Positions 6,825 through 13,723 of a stretch of DNA of 13,723 bases are shown here, in pieces. Position 1 is the first letter of the stretch. Each line of letters starts with the position of its first letter. The stretch is taken from positions 1 to 13,723 of the forward strand of contig JAFVRL010000363.1 in assembly GCA_017504325.1 (NCBI GenBank), in the 5' to 3' direction. This stretch comes from Lentisphaeria bacterium (GTDB lineage: Bacteria > Verrucomicrobiota > Lentisphaeria > Victivallales > UBA1829). Under the pieces are notes generated by a model. That model saw nothing but the letters and a program-made list of their open reading frames with translations. It searched no databases and was not told the DNA's origin. The translations under genes and the position numbers were made by a program.

Positions 6825-7668
6825 TGTATTTTCCCTGTACAGCCGTTTCCGGCGGTGCGGAACGGCTTTTTGTACTTACTTTAATGATCTCCATAAAGGG
6901 CGAAAGCTCCTTTTCATCCTCTGCAGCCAACTCCCCGTCTGTAACGAGAAGATCCACATCCTCTCTTGCGGCAAATCTGGTCAGGGCTTTTTTTCCGAAT
7001 TTACTGCTGGAAGTAATGATCGCAGTCTTGTCCGCGATATGGATGGAGCGTTTTTCCAGATTGGACAAATTCATATCGGAAGTATAAAATCCATATCCGG
7101 CAGATGCCGCATCACATCCGGAAATAAGATAATCCACATGGTAATCTTCGATATTGCGTTCCGCCATAGGTCCGACAAGATCCAGAGAATTTGAACGCAG
7201 TTCGCCGCCGGGCAGGATCACATGACAATGGGTTTTGAATAAAGAGGAGGCAACAGGCAGAGAATTGGTAATGACGGTAACGGGCAGAGTATTGTGTCTG
7301 GCAAGATATTTGGCAAATGCAAGTACCGTACTTCCTGTACTGATAAATAATGTTTCTGCCGGCATGATCCTTCTGTAAAGAGCTTCTGCAAGAGTAAACT
7401 TACGCTCAAGTTCCTCTTTCACAGAACGTTCCGGCTCATATCTTGCAGGAGAAAGAACCGCTCCTCCCCGTACCTGCAAAAGCATACCGCATTTTTCAAG
7501 ATATTTCAGATCCCGGCGCAATGTCATCTCTGTAACGCCGAAAGAGAACGCGGCCTCCTTGATACTGAGTCTGCCGCCTTCAAGCATATCCAGGATCTTT
7601 TTATGTCTTGTATGCAATTCTGCGCATCCTTTTTTAGAGGTTTCAATAGGAAAATCTTTCACCGCCAA
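6817..7668 (-). CDS. DeoR-family transcriptional regulator
   Basis: A 283-residue repressor of the DeoR/GlpR type, which usually controls sugar or sugar-phosphate metabolism in the cytoplasm. Residues about 20-75 hold the DeoR helix-turn-helix (RHKKILDMLEGGRLSIKEAA, then TEMTLRRDLKYLEKCG and RGGAVL). The C-terminal sensor domain spans about 90-250, with FISTGSTVLAFAKYL, VITNSLPVA, GGELRSNSLDLVG and DLLVTDGEL. The longest frame starts at TTG (7668) with no clear ribosome binding site; a GTG two codons downstream is an alternative. The family HTH lies after either start. The gene stops 8 nt inside the thioesterase start. It is divergent from the AAA+ gene, and the shared 325-nt gap holds candidate promoters and a palindrome it could control. 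The inducer is not predictable. Confidence 0.9.
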   Translation of the reverse strand: MAVKDFPIETSKKGCAELHTRHKKILDMLEGGRLSIKEAAFSFGVTEMTLRRDLKYLEKCGMLLQVRGGAVLSPARYEPERSVKEELERKFTLAEALYRRIMPAETLFISTGSTVLAFAKYLARHNTLPVTVITNSLPVASSLFKTHCHVILPGGELRSNSLDLVGPMAERNIEDYHVDYLISGCDAASAGYGFYTSDMNLSNLEKRSIHIADKTAIITSSSKFGKKALTRFAAREDVDLLVTDGELAAEDEKELSPFMEIIKVSTKSRSAPPETAVQGKYND

Positions 7669-7685
7669 AATAATATTTTTTTATC

Positions 7686-7715
7686 TTTATGAGTATTTCC
7701 CCTGTAATCTTTCAA
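7686..7715 (-). promoter_or_regulatory. candidate proximal promoter of the DeoR gene
   Basis: On the minus strand TTGAAA (7715-7710) and CATAAA (7691-7686) are 18 nt apart. The inferred start of transcription lies only about 10 nt before the TTG start codon, which would leave little or no leader and could explain the missing ribosome binding site. Confidence 0.35.
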
Positions 7716-7819
7716 AGGAAAAACATAAAATGTTCTGAAAACATAACATAGTATTTTTCAATGATATGCAAACAGATTTCTCAAAAATAAATTATGAATT
7801 TCCCATCTGCTCTTTATAT

Positions 7820-7849
7820 ATAATATAGCATAAAAAAATGATTATGCAA
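7820..7849 (-). promoter_or_regulatory. candidate distal promoter of the DeoR gene
   Basis: On the minus strand TTGCAT (7849-7844) and TATTAT (7825-7820) are 18 nt apart in a very A/T-rich stretch. The boxes are better than those of the proximal candidate but would give a leader of about 145 nt. Confidence 0.4.
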
Positions 7850-7889
7850 GTTTTTTCCACATCCGGGCATAAGAAAATGTACCGTAAAC

Positions 7890-7917
7890 TTGAAAATCAT
7901 TTTTGAGAGTGTATCTT
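7890..7917 (+). promoter_or_regulatory. candidate promoter of the AAA+/tadA pair
   Basis: TTGAAA (7890-7895) and TATCTT (7912-7917) are separated by 16 nt. Transcription would start near 7924, which places the 16-bp palindrome at 7940-7955 inside the leader. Confidence 0.4.
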
Positions 7918-7939
7918 ATTACTCCCGGATGGATATTTT

Positions 7940-7955
7940 TTCCGTTGCAACGGAA
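7940..7955. promoter_or_regulatory. perfect 16-bp palindrome, candidate operator
   Basis: TTCCGTTG is followed immediately by its reverse complement CAACGGAA, with no spacer. Flanking GGAT (7931-7934) and ATCC (7960-7963) extend the symmetry with small mismatches. It ends 38 nt before the AAA+ start codon and just after the inferred transcription start, a typical roadblock operator position. The zero-length loop favours a dimeric protein site over an RNA hairpin. Confidence 0.5.
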
Positions 7956-7993
7956 GAAAATCCTGCCATACAGAAAACAGAAGATGGATATAG

Positions 7994-9505
7994 ATGATGA
8001 ATATAAATGGAAACGGCAACCTGAACAATATTGGAAAAAAACAAAGTCAGAATCCCTCCAATAAAGAAAGGATCTGCTGGGGGGAAGATCTTTCAGTAAA
8101 GATCCTCCTCACCTCTTTCCGTTTTCTCTTTTTGAAATTCGATCCGGAAAACAGAAACAGTTTTCTTTTGCGTTGTGAAGATACTTTGCAAAAAGAATTT
8201 CTTACTGCGTTGTACGCCTTTCTCCGTATTCTGGAACAGGAAAAGACAGAAAAACAGACAGTTTCTCTTTCTCTTGCTTCGCGGCAAAGTGATTCGGTGG
8301 ATGCCTTCAATCACCTTTTCACCCTGTTTTCCGGCGGCATCACCCTCCGGCATATACTGGATGAATCCCTTTTTGCCGCACTTCTTGCACTGACAGAAAA
8401 AGAGATGGATAAAGAAAAAGATCTGCGTTCCTTTTCCGATGCAACGACCTTTTCCGGACTGTGTATCAAACATGCGTTCCATTTTGCGGAAAAACTCGTT
8501 TCCCTGCTGCAGAGCTATCCCTCTTCGCTTAAAAACGACTGTTCCTTTCTTCCGGGCCGCCTTCTTCCTGCAGATGATCCAGTCCTTCTTTCCCACTCCT
8601 TTTTCTGCCGTTCCACTCCCCAGGCGGCGGCAATGGAACTTTTTGCCCGCAGGAAAAAACAGGATATTTTTGAAAGCAGCAGAGTCTTCCGGTACAGAAA
8701 GGGACTTTTCACCCCCTCCCGGCTGCCTTCCATAAGGAAACTGGAGGAGTTTTACGGCTGCAGCGAGGCAAAACGGATCATTGGCAATCACCTTGCCGCC
8801 TTTTCCACCGGCAAACATAATATTCCCCTGCTTATAAGCGGTCTTCCCGGTCTGGGAAAAACCCAGCTTACCATTGCCCATATCCTTGCCGATCCCACTC
8901 TTACTCTGATCCTTCCTGCCCCGGAGGATCTGGAAGAAGGTCTGGAAACACTCATACATTTTCTGGAATCAAGGAAAGAAAAAAAGTTTGTGATCTTTTT
9001 TGATGATATGGATGTGAGAAATATCAACTGGTATTACTTCCGTACATTTATAGGCGGTTCTTTTTCCCTGCCGGAAAACCAGTTGGCAATCATCGCCTCG
9101 AACTACACATTCCCCCCCAATGTCTCCAGCCGGGGAAGAAGTTTTGTTTTCCCGCTTTTTGATGAAATACGCTGTCAGGAGATGATCGGAGATATGTTCC
9201 TTGCCAAAGGCATGACCCATGTTTCCCCCGACCTGCTTTCTGTCATCGCTTCCGATTATGTGGAAACATTCGGGCAGAAGGAGTTTGATGAATTAAGTCC
9301 CCGTACCCTTGCCAGATATCTGGAACTTTTCCTTACAGATCAGGTGAAACGGAAACGGCTTCTGGAATTTTCCAAAGGGGAGATCATCACCCGCCCCGAT
9401 CCATTGATCTTCCATGAACAGAATGTGCGTCTGATGCGGGCACTCTACGGAGAGGATGCCATTAAGGAACTGCGGGAAAGTCAACTGCCGCAGGAAAGAT
9501 CATAA
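7994..9505 (+). CDS. AAA+ ATPase, DUF815-like
   Basis: A 503-residue cytoplasmic P-loop ATPase. Residues 1-20 are Asn/Gly-rich (NINGNGNLNNIG). Residues 20 to about 250 form a helical N-terminal region without a family I recognise. The AAA+ core follows: FYGCSEAKRIIGNHLAAF as N-linker, Walker A G283-LPGLG-K289-T290, Walker B VIFFDDMD (333-340, with D337 and D338), and sensor 1 N370 in IIASNYTF. SSRGR soon after could supply an arginine finger. The order and the FDD Walker B resemble DUF815 ATPases, whose function is poorly known; the match is from memory of the family pattern. The start has no strong ribosome binding site; ATG 7994 or 7997 could serve. It lies 24 nt before tadA and is probably cotranscribed. 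Partner and substrate are unknown; there is no McrC-like, nuclease or protease partner next to it. Confidence 0.75.
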   Translation: MMNINGNGNLNNIGKKQSQNPSNKERICWGEDLSVKILLTSFRFLFLKFDPENRNSFLLRCEDTLQKEFLTALYAFLRILEQEKTEKQTVSLSLASRQSDSVDAFNHLFTLFSGGITLRHILDESLFAALLALTEKEMDKEKDLRSFSDATTFSGLCIKHAFHFAEKLVSLLQSYPSSLKNDCSFLPGRLLPADDPVLLSHSFFCRSTPQAAAMELFARRKKQDIFESSRVFRYRKGLFTPSRLPSIRKLEEFYGCSEAKRIIGNHLAAFSTGKHNIPLLISGLPGLGKTQLTIAHILADPTLTLILPAPEDLEEGLETLIHFLESRKEKKFVIFFDDMDVRNINWYYFRTFIGGSFSLPENQLAIIASNYTFPPNVSSRGRSFVFPLFDEIRCQEMIGDMFLAKGMTHVSPDLLSVIASDYVETFGQKEFDELSPRTLARYLELFLTDQVKRKRLLEFSKGEIITRPDPLIFHEQNVRLMRALYGEDAIKELRESQLPQERS

Positions 9506-9529
9506 CACACACAATCAAAGGATCAAGAG

Positions 9530-10072
9530 ATGATGGATGAAGATACTCCCGTACTTTTTACAGATGAATATTTCATGCGCGCAGCATTGCGTCTTGCGGA
9601 ACGGGCGGCAGATGCCGGTGAAGTACCTGTGGGAGCAGTTGCCGTCCGGGAAGGCATGATCATTGCCAAAGCCTGGAACCAGGTGGAGATGCTGAAGGAT
9701 GCTACAGCCCATGCGGAACTGCTGGTTCTTACCAGTGCCGCCGCTGCCCTCGGAGACTGGCGTCTGGAAGATGTGGATATTTATGTAACAAAAGAACCCT
9801 GTGCCATGTGCGCCGGTGCAATGGTCAATGCAAGAGTGCGGAGAGTCATCTACGGATTATCTGATCCCCGTTCCGGTGCCTGCGGCGGATCGGAACTCAA
9901 TGTGGTAAATTTCAAGGGAATGCTGCACAATGTGGAAGTCAAAAGCGGAGTCCTGGAAGACGAGTGCCGGCTCCTTATGCAAAGTTTTTTCCGCAGTGTC
10001 CGGAAAGCCAAGGGGGACAGCGGTCGGAAAGAACTGTCCGATCCGGATAATCGGAAGAAAGAAGAAGTTTGA
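9530..10072 (+). CDS. tadA: tRNA-specific adenosine deaminase TadA
   Basis: A 180-residue zinc enzyme that deaminates A34 to inosine in the anticodon of tRNA-Arg(ACG), allowing CGN decoding. Zinc ligands H61, C91 and C94 and the proton shuttle E63 are present in TAHAE and EPCAMCAGA. GEVPVGAV (30-37) and RVRRVIYGLSDPRSGACGG match TadA specifically and not free-nucleoside deaminases. It has a short N-terminal extension and a basic C-terminal tail after the usual FFRSVR end. AAAGGA (9517-9522) is 7 nt before the ATG; a second ATG follows directly. It is second in a two-gene unit with the AAA+ ATPase. The identification is secure; the link to the ATPase is positional only. Confidence 0.95.
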   Translation: MMDEDTPVLFTDEYFMRAALRLAERAADAGEVPVGAVAVREGMIIAKAWNQVEMLKDATAHAELLVLTSAAAALGDWRLEDVDIYVTKEPCAMCAGAMVNARVRRVIYGLSDPRSGACGGSELNVVNFKGMLHNVEVKSGVLEDECRLLMQSFFRSVRKAKGDSGRKELSDPDNRKKEEV

Positions 10073-10377
10073 TCATACGCTGTGGCACAAAGCAGAACTT
10101 TATGGTATTTGCTTACAGCACAGGCAGAAAAATTGATGGCATACCATGTCCGGGGAGCGATCCCCGGACCGGTCTTCTGACTGTATGGATGTAATATTTG
10201 CTGGTCCTCTTATTGTTGGTCGGGGCGGCATCCAGTCTTTGTAACTTTCGGCATGGAGAATATGAAAAGTACAGATCTGCCGTAACGTATTATACAGTTT
10301 ACTTCCCTGCCATAACAACAAGCAGCTCCATGAGAGTAAAACGGTATCTTTTCCTATTCTCCACCCCGTTTGATCTA
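10073..10377. other. gene-free gap between convergent genes
   Basis: About 305 nt separate the tadA stop from the stop of the Gfo/Idh/MocA gene. The only clear structure is the perfect hairpin at 10148-10169. A weak 6-bp inverted repeat (AAACGG with CCGTTT, about 10340-10370) may help end the minus-strand gene. Short open frames here have no ribosome binding site or recognisable motifs. SRP RNA, which neighbours tadA in some Firmicutes, was looked for and not seen. Confidence 0.6.
10148..10169. other. perfect 9-bp hairpin with a GNRA-type loop
   Basis: GTCCGGGGA (10148-10156) pairs fully with TCCCCGGAC (10161-10169) around GCGA, a GNRA tetraloop. It starts 75 nt after the tadA stop. There is no T-run on either side, so it is not a clear intrinsic terminator; it may be a Rho-type 3' end, an mRNA-stabilising structure or a REP-like palindrome. 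Confidence 0.6.
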
Positions 10378-11559
10378 TTAATATTCCTTTATGGCATCAT
10401 ATTTTTCCACATCGGCGGCAAACTCTTTTTCCCAGGGATAATGGATGGTAAGTTTTTCCCCTTTGAGGTATGCAGATTTTGCCGCATAGATCCCGGGAAG
10501 AGTCATGCGCAAACCTTCACGCAATGAAATGGGAAATTCTTTCTTTCCTTTTTCCAATGCTTTGAACATATCAGCCAGAAGAGCGTAATCGCATCCGCCG
10601 TGTCCGATGGCTTTGGCATTTCCTTCATACTCTTCGGGCATCCATTCTGCTTTGAGTTCCGTAAGAGATCTTGTTCCGGGCATTTCGGTAGATTGAAAAC
10701 GGATCACAGCAGGAGTTTTACTGTTGCGGTAATCCACTCTTTCAAAATAACCTTTTGTCCCCCAGCCCCGGAAGGAGTGGTGTCCGAATTCCGCACGGAT
10801 CTTTCCGTCGCAGCGGTTGCGCAGAAGACGGATGATGACGCCGGATTCCGTCTGGAAGAATGCCGCCTGCATATCGTCAGCAGGCAATGTGGGGACAACA
10901 TGCGCTCCGGTTCCCAGACAGATGGCATAACGCAGATTTTCTTTCAGGAAACGGAGGAAGGGCCCCAGTGAGTGGGTGCAGTAACGGATGGCAGGGAATA
11001 CTCTCCTCCAATCACTGTGGGCAAGGATGGGGCTGTCATCACTGAGTTCACCCATTGTTCCACCTACATATTCACATTCCAGATAGAAGGGTTCGCCCAT
11101 AAGTCCCCGTTCAAAAAGTCCCACGATGGTATTGGTAAATCCGGCATAGTTGGGGTTGGCACCGGTCATCAGACCCGCCTTGGAGTTCTGTTCAGCTTCC
11201 CAGAGGGCTTTGGCTTCCCCCAGAGAGGCGACAGAAGGAATATCGGAAAATACGGCAATATCCTTTTCCAGAGCTTTGATACAGAATTTTGCATGAACAT
11301 CCGCCCCGGTTTCCACCATCACCAGATCCAGTTCACTTCCCTGTTCTTCCAGAAGCTGATCATAGGAGGTATAGAATTTTGTACCCGGCAGCACTTCTTT
11401 CATGGGACGGTCAACAAGATACTGTTTTTTCTCCCACAGATCTGCATCCAGATCACAGGCGGCAAGCACCTGCACATTGTCAAATCCCTCTTTGGCAAGT
11501 TTCACCATCAAACGGCCTCTGTGCCCGAGACCGACTACAGCAATTTTCAATTGTTTCAT
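10378..11559 (-). CDS. Gfo/Idh/MocA-family protein, GH109-like subset
   Basis: A 393-residue NAD(P)-binding protein of the Gfo/Idh/MocA family. The Rossmann motif G10-L-G12-H-R-G15 lies in KIAVVGLGHRG. The place of the family's usual EKP motif reads S105-D106-I107-P108, so the normal catalytic Lys is absent. THSLGP (195-200) and GHGGCDY (319-325) resemble GH109 glycosidases, which use NAD to cleave N-acetylgalactosaminides. A redox-neutral glycosidase or another sugar-modifying role is therefore possible; this is inference. An ATG 11 codons upstream (11592) is open, but AAAGGA sits 7 nt before the ATG at 11559, which is preferred. No signal peptide is visible. The gene has its own promoter, and no partner gene overlaps it. 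Confidence 0.88.
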   Translation of the reverse strand: MKQLKIAVVGLGHRGRLMVKLAKEGFDNVQVLAACDLDADLWEKKQYLVDRPMKEVLPGTKFYTSYDQLLEEQGSELDLVMVETGADVHAKFCIKALEKDIAVFSDIPSVASLGEAKALWEAEQNSKAGLMTGANPNYAGFTNTIVGLFERGLMGEPFYLECEYVGGTMGELSDDSPILAHSDWRRVFPAIRYCTHSLGPFLRFLKENLRYAICLGTGAHVVPTLPADDMQAAFFQTESGVIIRLLRNRCDGKIRAEFGHHSFRGWGTKGYFERVDYRNSKTPAVIRFQSTEMPGTRSLTELKAEWMPEEYEGNAKAIGHGGCDYALLADMFKALEKGKKEFPISLREGLRMTLPGIYAAKSAYLKGEKLTIHYPWEKEFAADVEKYDAIKEY

Positions 11560-11605
11560 ACATTTTCCTTTCCGTTTATATTTACAACACACCGGACATG
11601 CTCAA

Positions 11606-11634
11606 AATATACCATTCAGAGCAAAGTATTTCAA
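11606..11634 (-). promoter_or_regulatory. sigma-70-type promoter of the Gfo/Idh/MocA gene
   Basis: On the minus strand TTGAAA (11634-11629) and TATATT (11611-11606) are separated by 17 nt. The inferred transcription start near 11599 leaves a leader of about 40 nt before the ATG at 11559. The -35 lies inside a direct repeat of CTTTG. Confidence 0.6.
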
Positions 11635-11862
11635 AGAGAGAAAAAAGAACTAAATAAATTTCTTCAAAAAAATATGATTTTATACCATTTTTATGTTACG
11701 AATAAAGAAATATATTCTTTTCCTGTTTTTCCCGGATGCGGAATTTTATATTTCATTGCCTCCGGCTTTTCCCGTGCCATACCCTTGAATTTTCTTTTCA
11801 GCCCCCTGCCCGATACAGAAAAAACTTCTTCTTTCCCGTTCCATTTATTTGCAGGTCAAAAG

Positions 11863-11897
11863 ATCATCCCCCGGCGGATCCGGGGAAGATGATTTTT
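11863..11897. terminator. intrinsic terminator downstream of the MBL-fold gene
   Basis: ATCATC-CCCCGG (11863-11874) pairs with CCGGGG (11880-11885) and GATGAT (11888-11893) around a 5-nt loop, with a two-base AA bulge. A run of T follows on the plus strand and ATCTTTT on the minus strand. It lies 17 nt past the stop of the minus-strand MBL gene. Confidence 0.75.
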
Positions 11898-11913
11898 CCG
11901 TATTCCGGCCGGA

Positions 11914-12723
11914 TCACTTGGCAGCGGCAGCCTCTTTTGCCATAAGATCCCGCATACGCGCTTCACATCTGTCAAGGAACTCAAGCCATCCCCGGGGATC
12001 AATAAAAGCATCGCTTTCCCCGGCAAGAACCCTTTTCCCCTTGCCCAATGTATCGTTATTGCCCACATGATTGCCTAAAAAGATCTCCACTTTTTCTTTG
12101 CGGCAGAGATCCAATCCGGCAAGGAATTTCTGCTGAAGATCCAACGGCAGACCATAGCTTTTCAGAAATGCGGCGGAAAGGGAGTTCAATCCGACTCCTC
12201 CATGCATACCCGCCCGGAATGTGCGTTTGCCATCGGTGACATCAAAGAAGTAGGAAAGAGTCCCCTCCGTGTGACCGGGGGTCAGACGGGCAGTAATGGA
12301 AGTATTGCCCAATGTGACGATATCTCCGTCATCCAGAAGATGATCCGGCTCAAAGGGGGAATCAAAACAGGGATATCCCAGTTCCTTTGCCCAGGAAAGA
12401 TCCCTTGTCCCGTCGGCATAATCTTTATCCAGTCTGCCGATAAAAGTCTCTGATCCGTAAAGTTTTTTCAAATGGAGTGCAGCACCGAAATGATCGATAT
12501 GTCCGTGGGTGATCAGGATATATTTGATATTCCGGGGATCAAATCCCAGCTTCCGGATGGATTCCAGAACGATATAAAGAGATTCTGCATATCCGGGGTC
12601 GATGAGAATAAGCCCCTCCCCTGTGTCGATCAAATGGGTGGAGGCAGGCTGAATACCTGTAAAATAAAGATTACCGAATACTTTGAACGGGGCAACCGGA
12701 TATTGCCAGACTTTTTCCAACAT
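11914..12723 (-). CDS. MBL-fold metallo-hydrolase (subclass B3-like ligand pattern)
   Basis: A 269-residue metallo-beta-lactamase-fold hydrolase. The zinc motif THGHIDH gives H73, H75, D77 and H78. H151 lies in PGHTEG and H219 in LGNHVGN. This set (HxHxDH, a third His, then a late His) matches the two-metal site of B3-type enzymes, but the family is broad and the substrate may be a thioester, lactone or phosphoester. There is no signal peptide, so it is probably cytoplasmic, unlike true B3 beta-lactamases, which argues against an antibiotic-resistance role. The longest frame begins at TTG (12729), but GGAG (12732-12735) is 7-8 nt before the ATG at 12723, so the latter is chosen. It follows the MFS gene on the same strand by about 150 nt and ends at a good terminator. 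Confidence 0.85.
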   Translation of the reverse strand: MLEKVWQYPVAPFKVFGNLYFTGIQPASTHLIDTGEGLILIDPGYAESLYIVLESIRKLGFDPRNIKYILITHGHIDHFGAALHLKKLYGSETFIGRLDKDYADGTRDLSWAKELGYPCFDSPFEPDHLLDDGDIVTLGNTSITARLTPGHTEGTLSYFFDVTDGKRTFRAGMHGGVGLNSLSAAFLKSYGLPLDLQQKFLAGLDLCRKEKVEIFLGNHVGNNDTLGKGKRVLAGESDAFIDPRGWLEFLDRCEARMRDLMAKEAAAAK

Positions 12724-12873
12724 GATCAATACTCCTTTTTTGTTTATATGTGAGGGATGATTTCAAAAGTCACCGGAGATCTGAAATGTCACTGCCGCTT
12801 TCCCGGCTCTTTTCAGATATTCTGCATGCCTTCTACAGTTTCCTCCCGATCCAATATTTTTACAATCCTTTTG

Positions 12874-13723
12874 TTACAACAGCAAACCTTTTTTCTCCTG
12901 TTCACTCCTTCTCCGGGCAACTGCCGGAATAAAAGGCAGCAGAAGGAAGATCAGCAATATTCCCAGAAAGAAAAATCCGGAAAGAAGTTGAAACTTTGAT
13001 ATTTCCATATGCAAAAAATTCCAACTGTCTTTCAATACTCCGCCGCCGAGCAGCCAGGTGGTAAGAAGTGTGCCGGATGCCGTTCCGATGGAAACAAAGG
13101 TGGAACAGAAAGCGATCGCCATGATTTTGTTCCCCGGCGTGGCAAGCGCAAGCATCTCCACAGCACTTGTACACATGAGAAAAGCATTGACCATCCCCAG
13201 AAAGAAAAAAGCAGTTCCTGCAAGAATAAGCATTCCCATCCCTCCTTTGGCAAGAAAGAACAATGCCCCCACAGAAAGAAGGGCAAGAACATGGGTAAAA
13301 AAGATCTGGAATGCCATCGTAACATATCTTCCATATCTTCCCAAAAGGAAAAATCCGGCAAGTTTTCCCAGTAAATTGACGGATGTAAGAATCACAATAG
13401 TCCCTGCCGCTATATTCAAAGCCGTTTTCATATAGATCAATGTCAAAGGCATCGCTGCGGAAAAAGCCAGATAAAGAAAACACAAATATAAGGAAAAGGA
13501 TACAAGGGAGTTATTGTGCAGACAAAGGGAAAGGGTCTTGCGTAAATCCGCAGATTCCCGCTGCATGGCAGGATCTATGGGCAGACGGTCCATACATAAT
13601 TTTCTTCCCAGCAATCCCAGTCCGGCGAACAGAAACACTCCCTGGAATACCCATACCGGCGGTTTCGCCCCCAGAAATTTTCCCAGACAAAAAAGCAGAC
13701 AGGCATTGAAAAGCATGTAAATA
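12874..13723 (-). CDS. MFS transporter, C-terminal two thirds (runs off the window)
   Basis: This partial membrane protein has about 280 residues visible; the reading frame stays open through the right edge at 13723, so the ATG at 13714-13716 is probably internal. Eight hydrophobic segments are visible. Two come before a charged loop (RKLCMDRLPIDPAMQRESADLRK, residues about 38-60, broken here as RKLCMDRLPIDP and AMQRESADLRK) and six after it, as expected for TM5-6, the central cytoplasmic loop and TM7-12 of a 12-helix MFS carrier. Four N-terminal helices would lie outside. The C-terminus is short and basic (ARRRSEQEKKG). The substrate cannot be told; a sugar or drug efflux carrier is equally possible. 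No obvious terminator lies in the 150-nt gap before the MBL gene, so the two may be cotranscribed. Confidence 0.75.
   Translation of the reverse strand, partial: IYMLFNACLLFCLGKFLGAKPPVWVFQGVFLFAGLGLLGRKLCMDRLPIDPAMQRESADLRKTLSLCLHNNSLVSFSLYLCFLYLAFSAAMPLTLIYMKTALNIAAGTIVILTSVNLLGKLAGFFLLGRYGRYVTMAFQIFFTHVLALLSVGALFFLAKGGMGMLILAGTAFFFLGMVNAFLMCTSAVEMLALATPGNKIMAIAFCSTFVSIGTASGTLLTTWLLGGGVLKDSWNFLHMEISKFQLLSGFFFLGILLIFLLLPFIPAVARRRSEQEKKGLLL

Larger units (their letters stand above)
7669..7993. other. A/T-rich divergent intergenic region
   Basis: These 325 nt separate the divergent DeoR-family and AAA+ genes. They hold two candidate minus-strand promoters, one candidate plus-strand promoter and a 16-bp palindrome, all listed separately. 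No convincing gene or structured RNA was seen. A 26-codon frame at 7984-8064 overlaps the AAA+ start but lacks a ribosome binding site. Confidence 0.6.
11560..11913. other. intergenic region with the Gfo/Idh promoter and MBL terminator
   Basis: About 350 nt lie between the Gfo/Idh start and the MBL gene stop, both on the minus strand. The right end holds the MBL terminator and the left end the Gfo/Idh promoter. The octamer-plus TATACCATT occurs at 11608-11616 and 11681-11689; on the minus strand the second copy reads into TGGTATAAAA, which could be an upstream extended -10. Nothing else was recognised. Confidence 0.55.

Noticed and set aside
7984..8064. A 26-codon frame that could be a leader peptide for the AAA+ gene
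   Set aside because: It has no clear ribosome binding site and mostly overlaps the AAA+ coding start; chance is the simpler explanation.
10073..10377. SRP RNA or tRNA next to tadA
   Set aside because: The conserved SRP core and the tRNA T-arm pattern were looked for on both strands and not found.
10198..10527. Plus-strand frame with a hydrophobic N-terminus in the tadA/Gfo gap
   Set aside because: It has no ribosome binding site, runs into the opposite-strand Gfo/Idh coding region and does not look like a real protein.
10972..11892. Plus-strand open frame of 306 codons
   Set aside because: It lies mostly opposite the Gfo/Idh gene, crosses that gene's promoter and the MBL terminator, and has no recognisable motif.
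11914..12723. Antibiotic-resistance metallo-beta-lactamase
   Set aside because: The zinc ligands fit, but there is no signal peptide or resistance context; most MBL-fold proteins are general hydrolases.
1..13723. CRISPR array, insertion sequence, prophage or toxin-antitoxin pair
   Set aside because: No regularly spaced repeats, transposase, integrase, phage structural gene or paired small toxin gene was seen.

Overview
The window most likely comes from the chromosome of an anaerobic, gut-type member of Lentisphaerota (Victivallales-like) or a close PVC relative. The clues are a prepilin-like protein with the FTLIELLVVIAIIAIL leader and a C-terminal H-X9-DG motif, two large secreted DUF4838-type proteins, a GH109-like Gfo/Idh/MocA protein, and moderate GC with A/T-rich gaps holding good sigma-70-type promoters. 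The taxon is inferred from gene content, since no rRNA is present.

Positions 1-5800 (+ strand): a compact three-gene operon. A near-consensus promoter overlaps a 22-bp inverted repeat and drives a secreted DUF4838 protein, a pseudopilin/H-X9-DG protein, and a second, diverged DUF4838 paralogue. The pseudopilin gene is the oddest thing here. It encodes the FTLIELLV prepilin motif twice, separated by a 51-codon in-frame insert that carries two perfect DNA hairpins. A stem-loop and a bidirectional terminator end the operon.

Positions 5814-7668 (- strand): a DeoR-family repressor with a probable TTG start, a PaaI-like hotdog thioesterase overlapping it by 8 nt, and a small Xre-type HTH protein with a coiled-coil-like N-terminus. 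All three converge on the same terminator.

Positions 7669-10377: a divergent A/T-rich promoter region with a perfect 16-bp palindrome, then an AAA+ ATPase resembling the DUF815 family and the tRNA adenosine deaminase gene tadA, 24 nt apart. A gene-free stretch of about 305 nt follows and holds a perfect GNRA-capped hairpin.

Positions 10378-13723 (- strand): a Gfo/Idh/MocA (GH109-like) protein with its own strong promoter, a metallo-beta-lactamase-fold hydrolase with an intrinsic terminator, and the C-terminal two thirds of an MFS transporter that runs off the right edge.

Functionally the window mixes carbohydrate-related genes (DUF4838 pair, GH109-like protein, sugar-type DeoR regulator, MFS) with housekeeping (tadA). 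No CRISPR array, tRNA, rRNA, transposase or phage gene was found.
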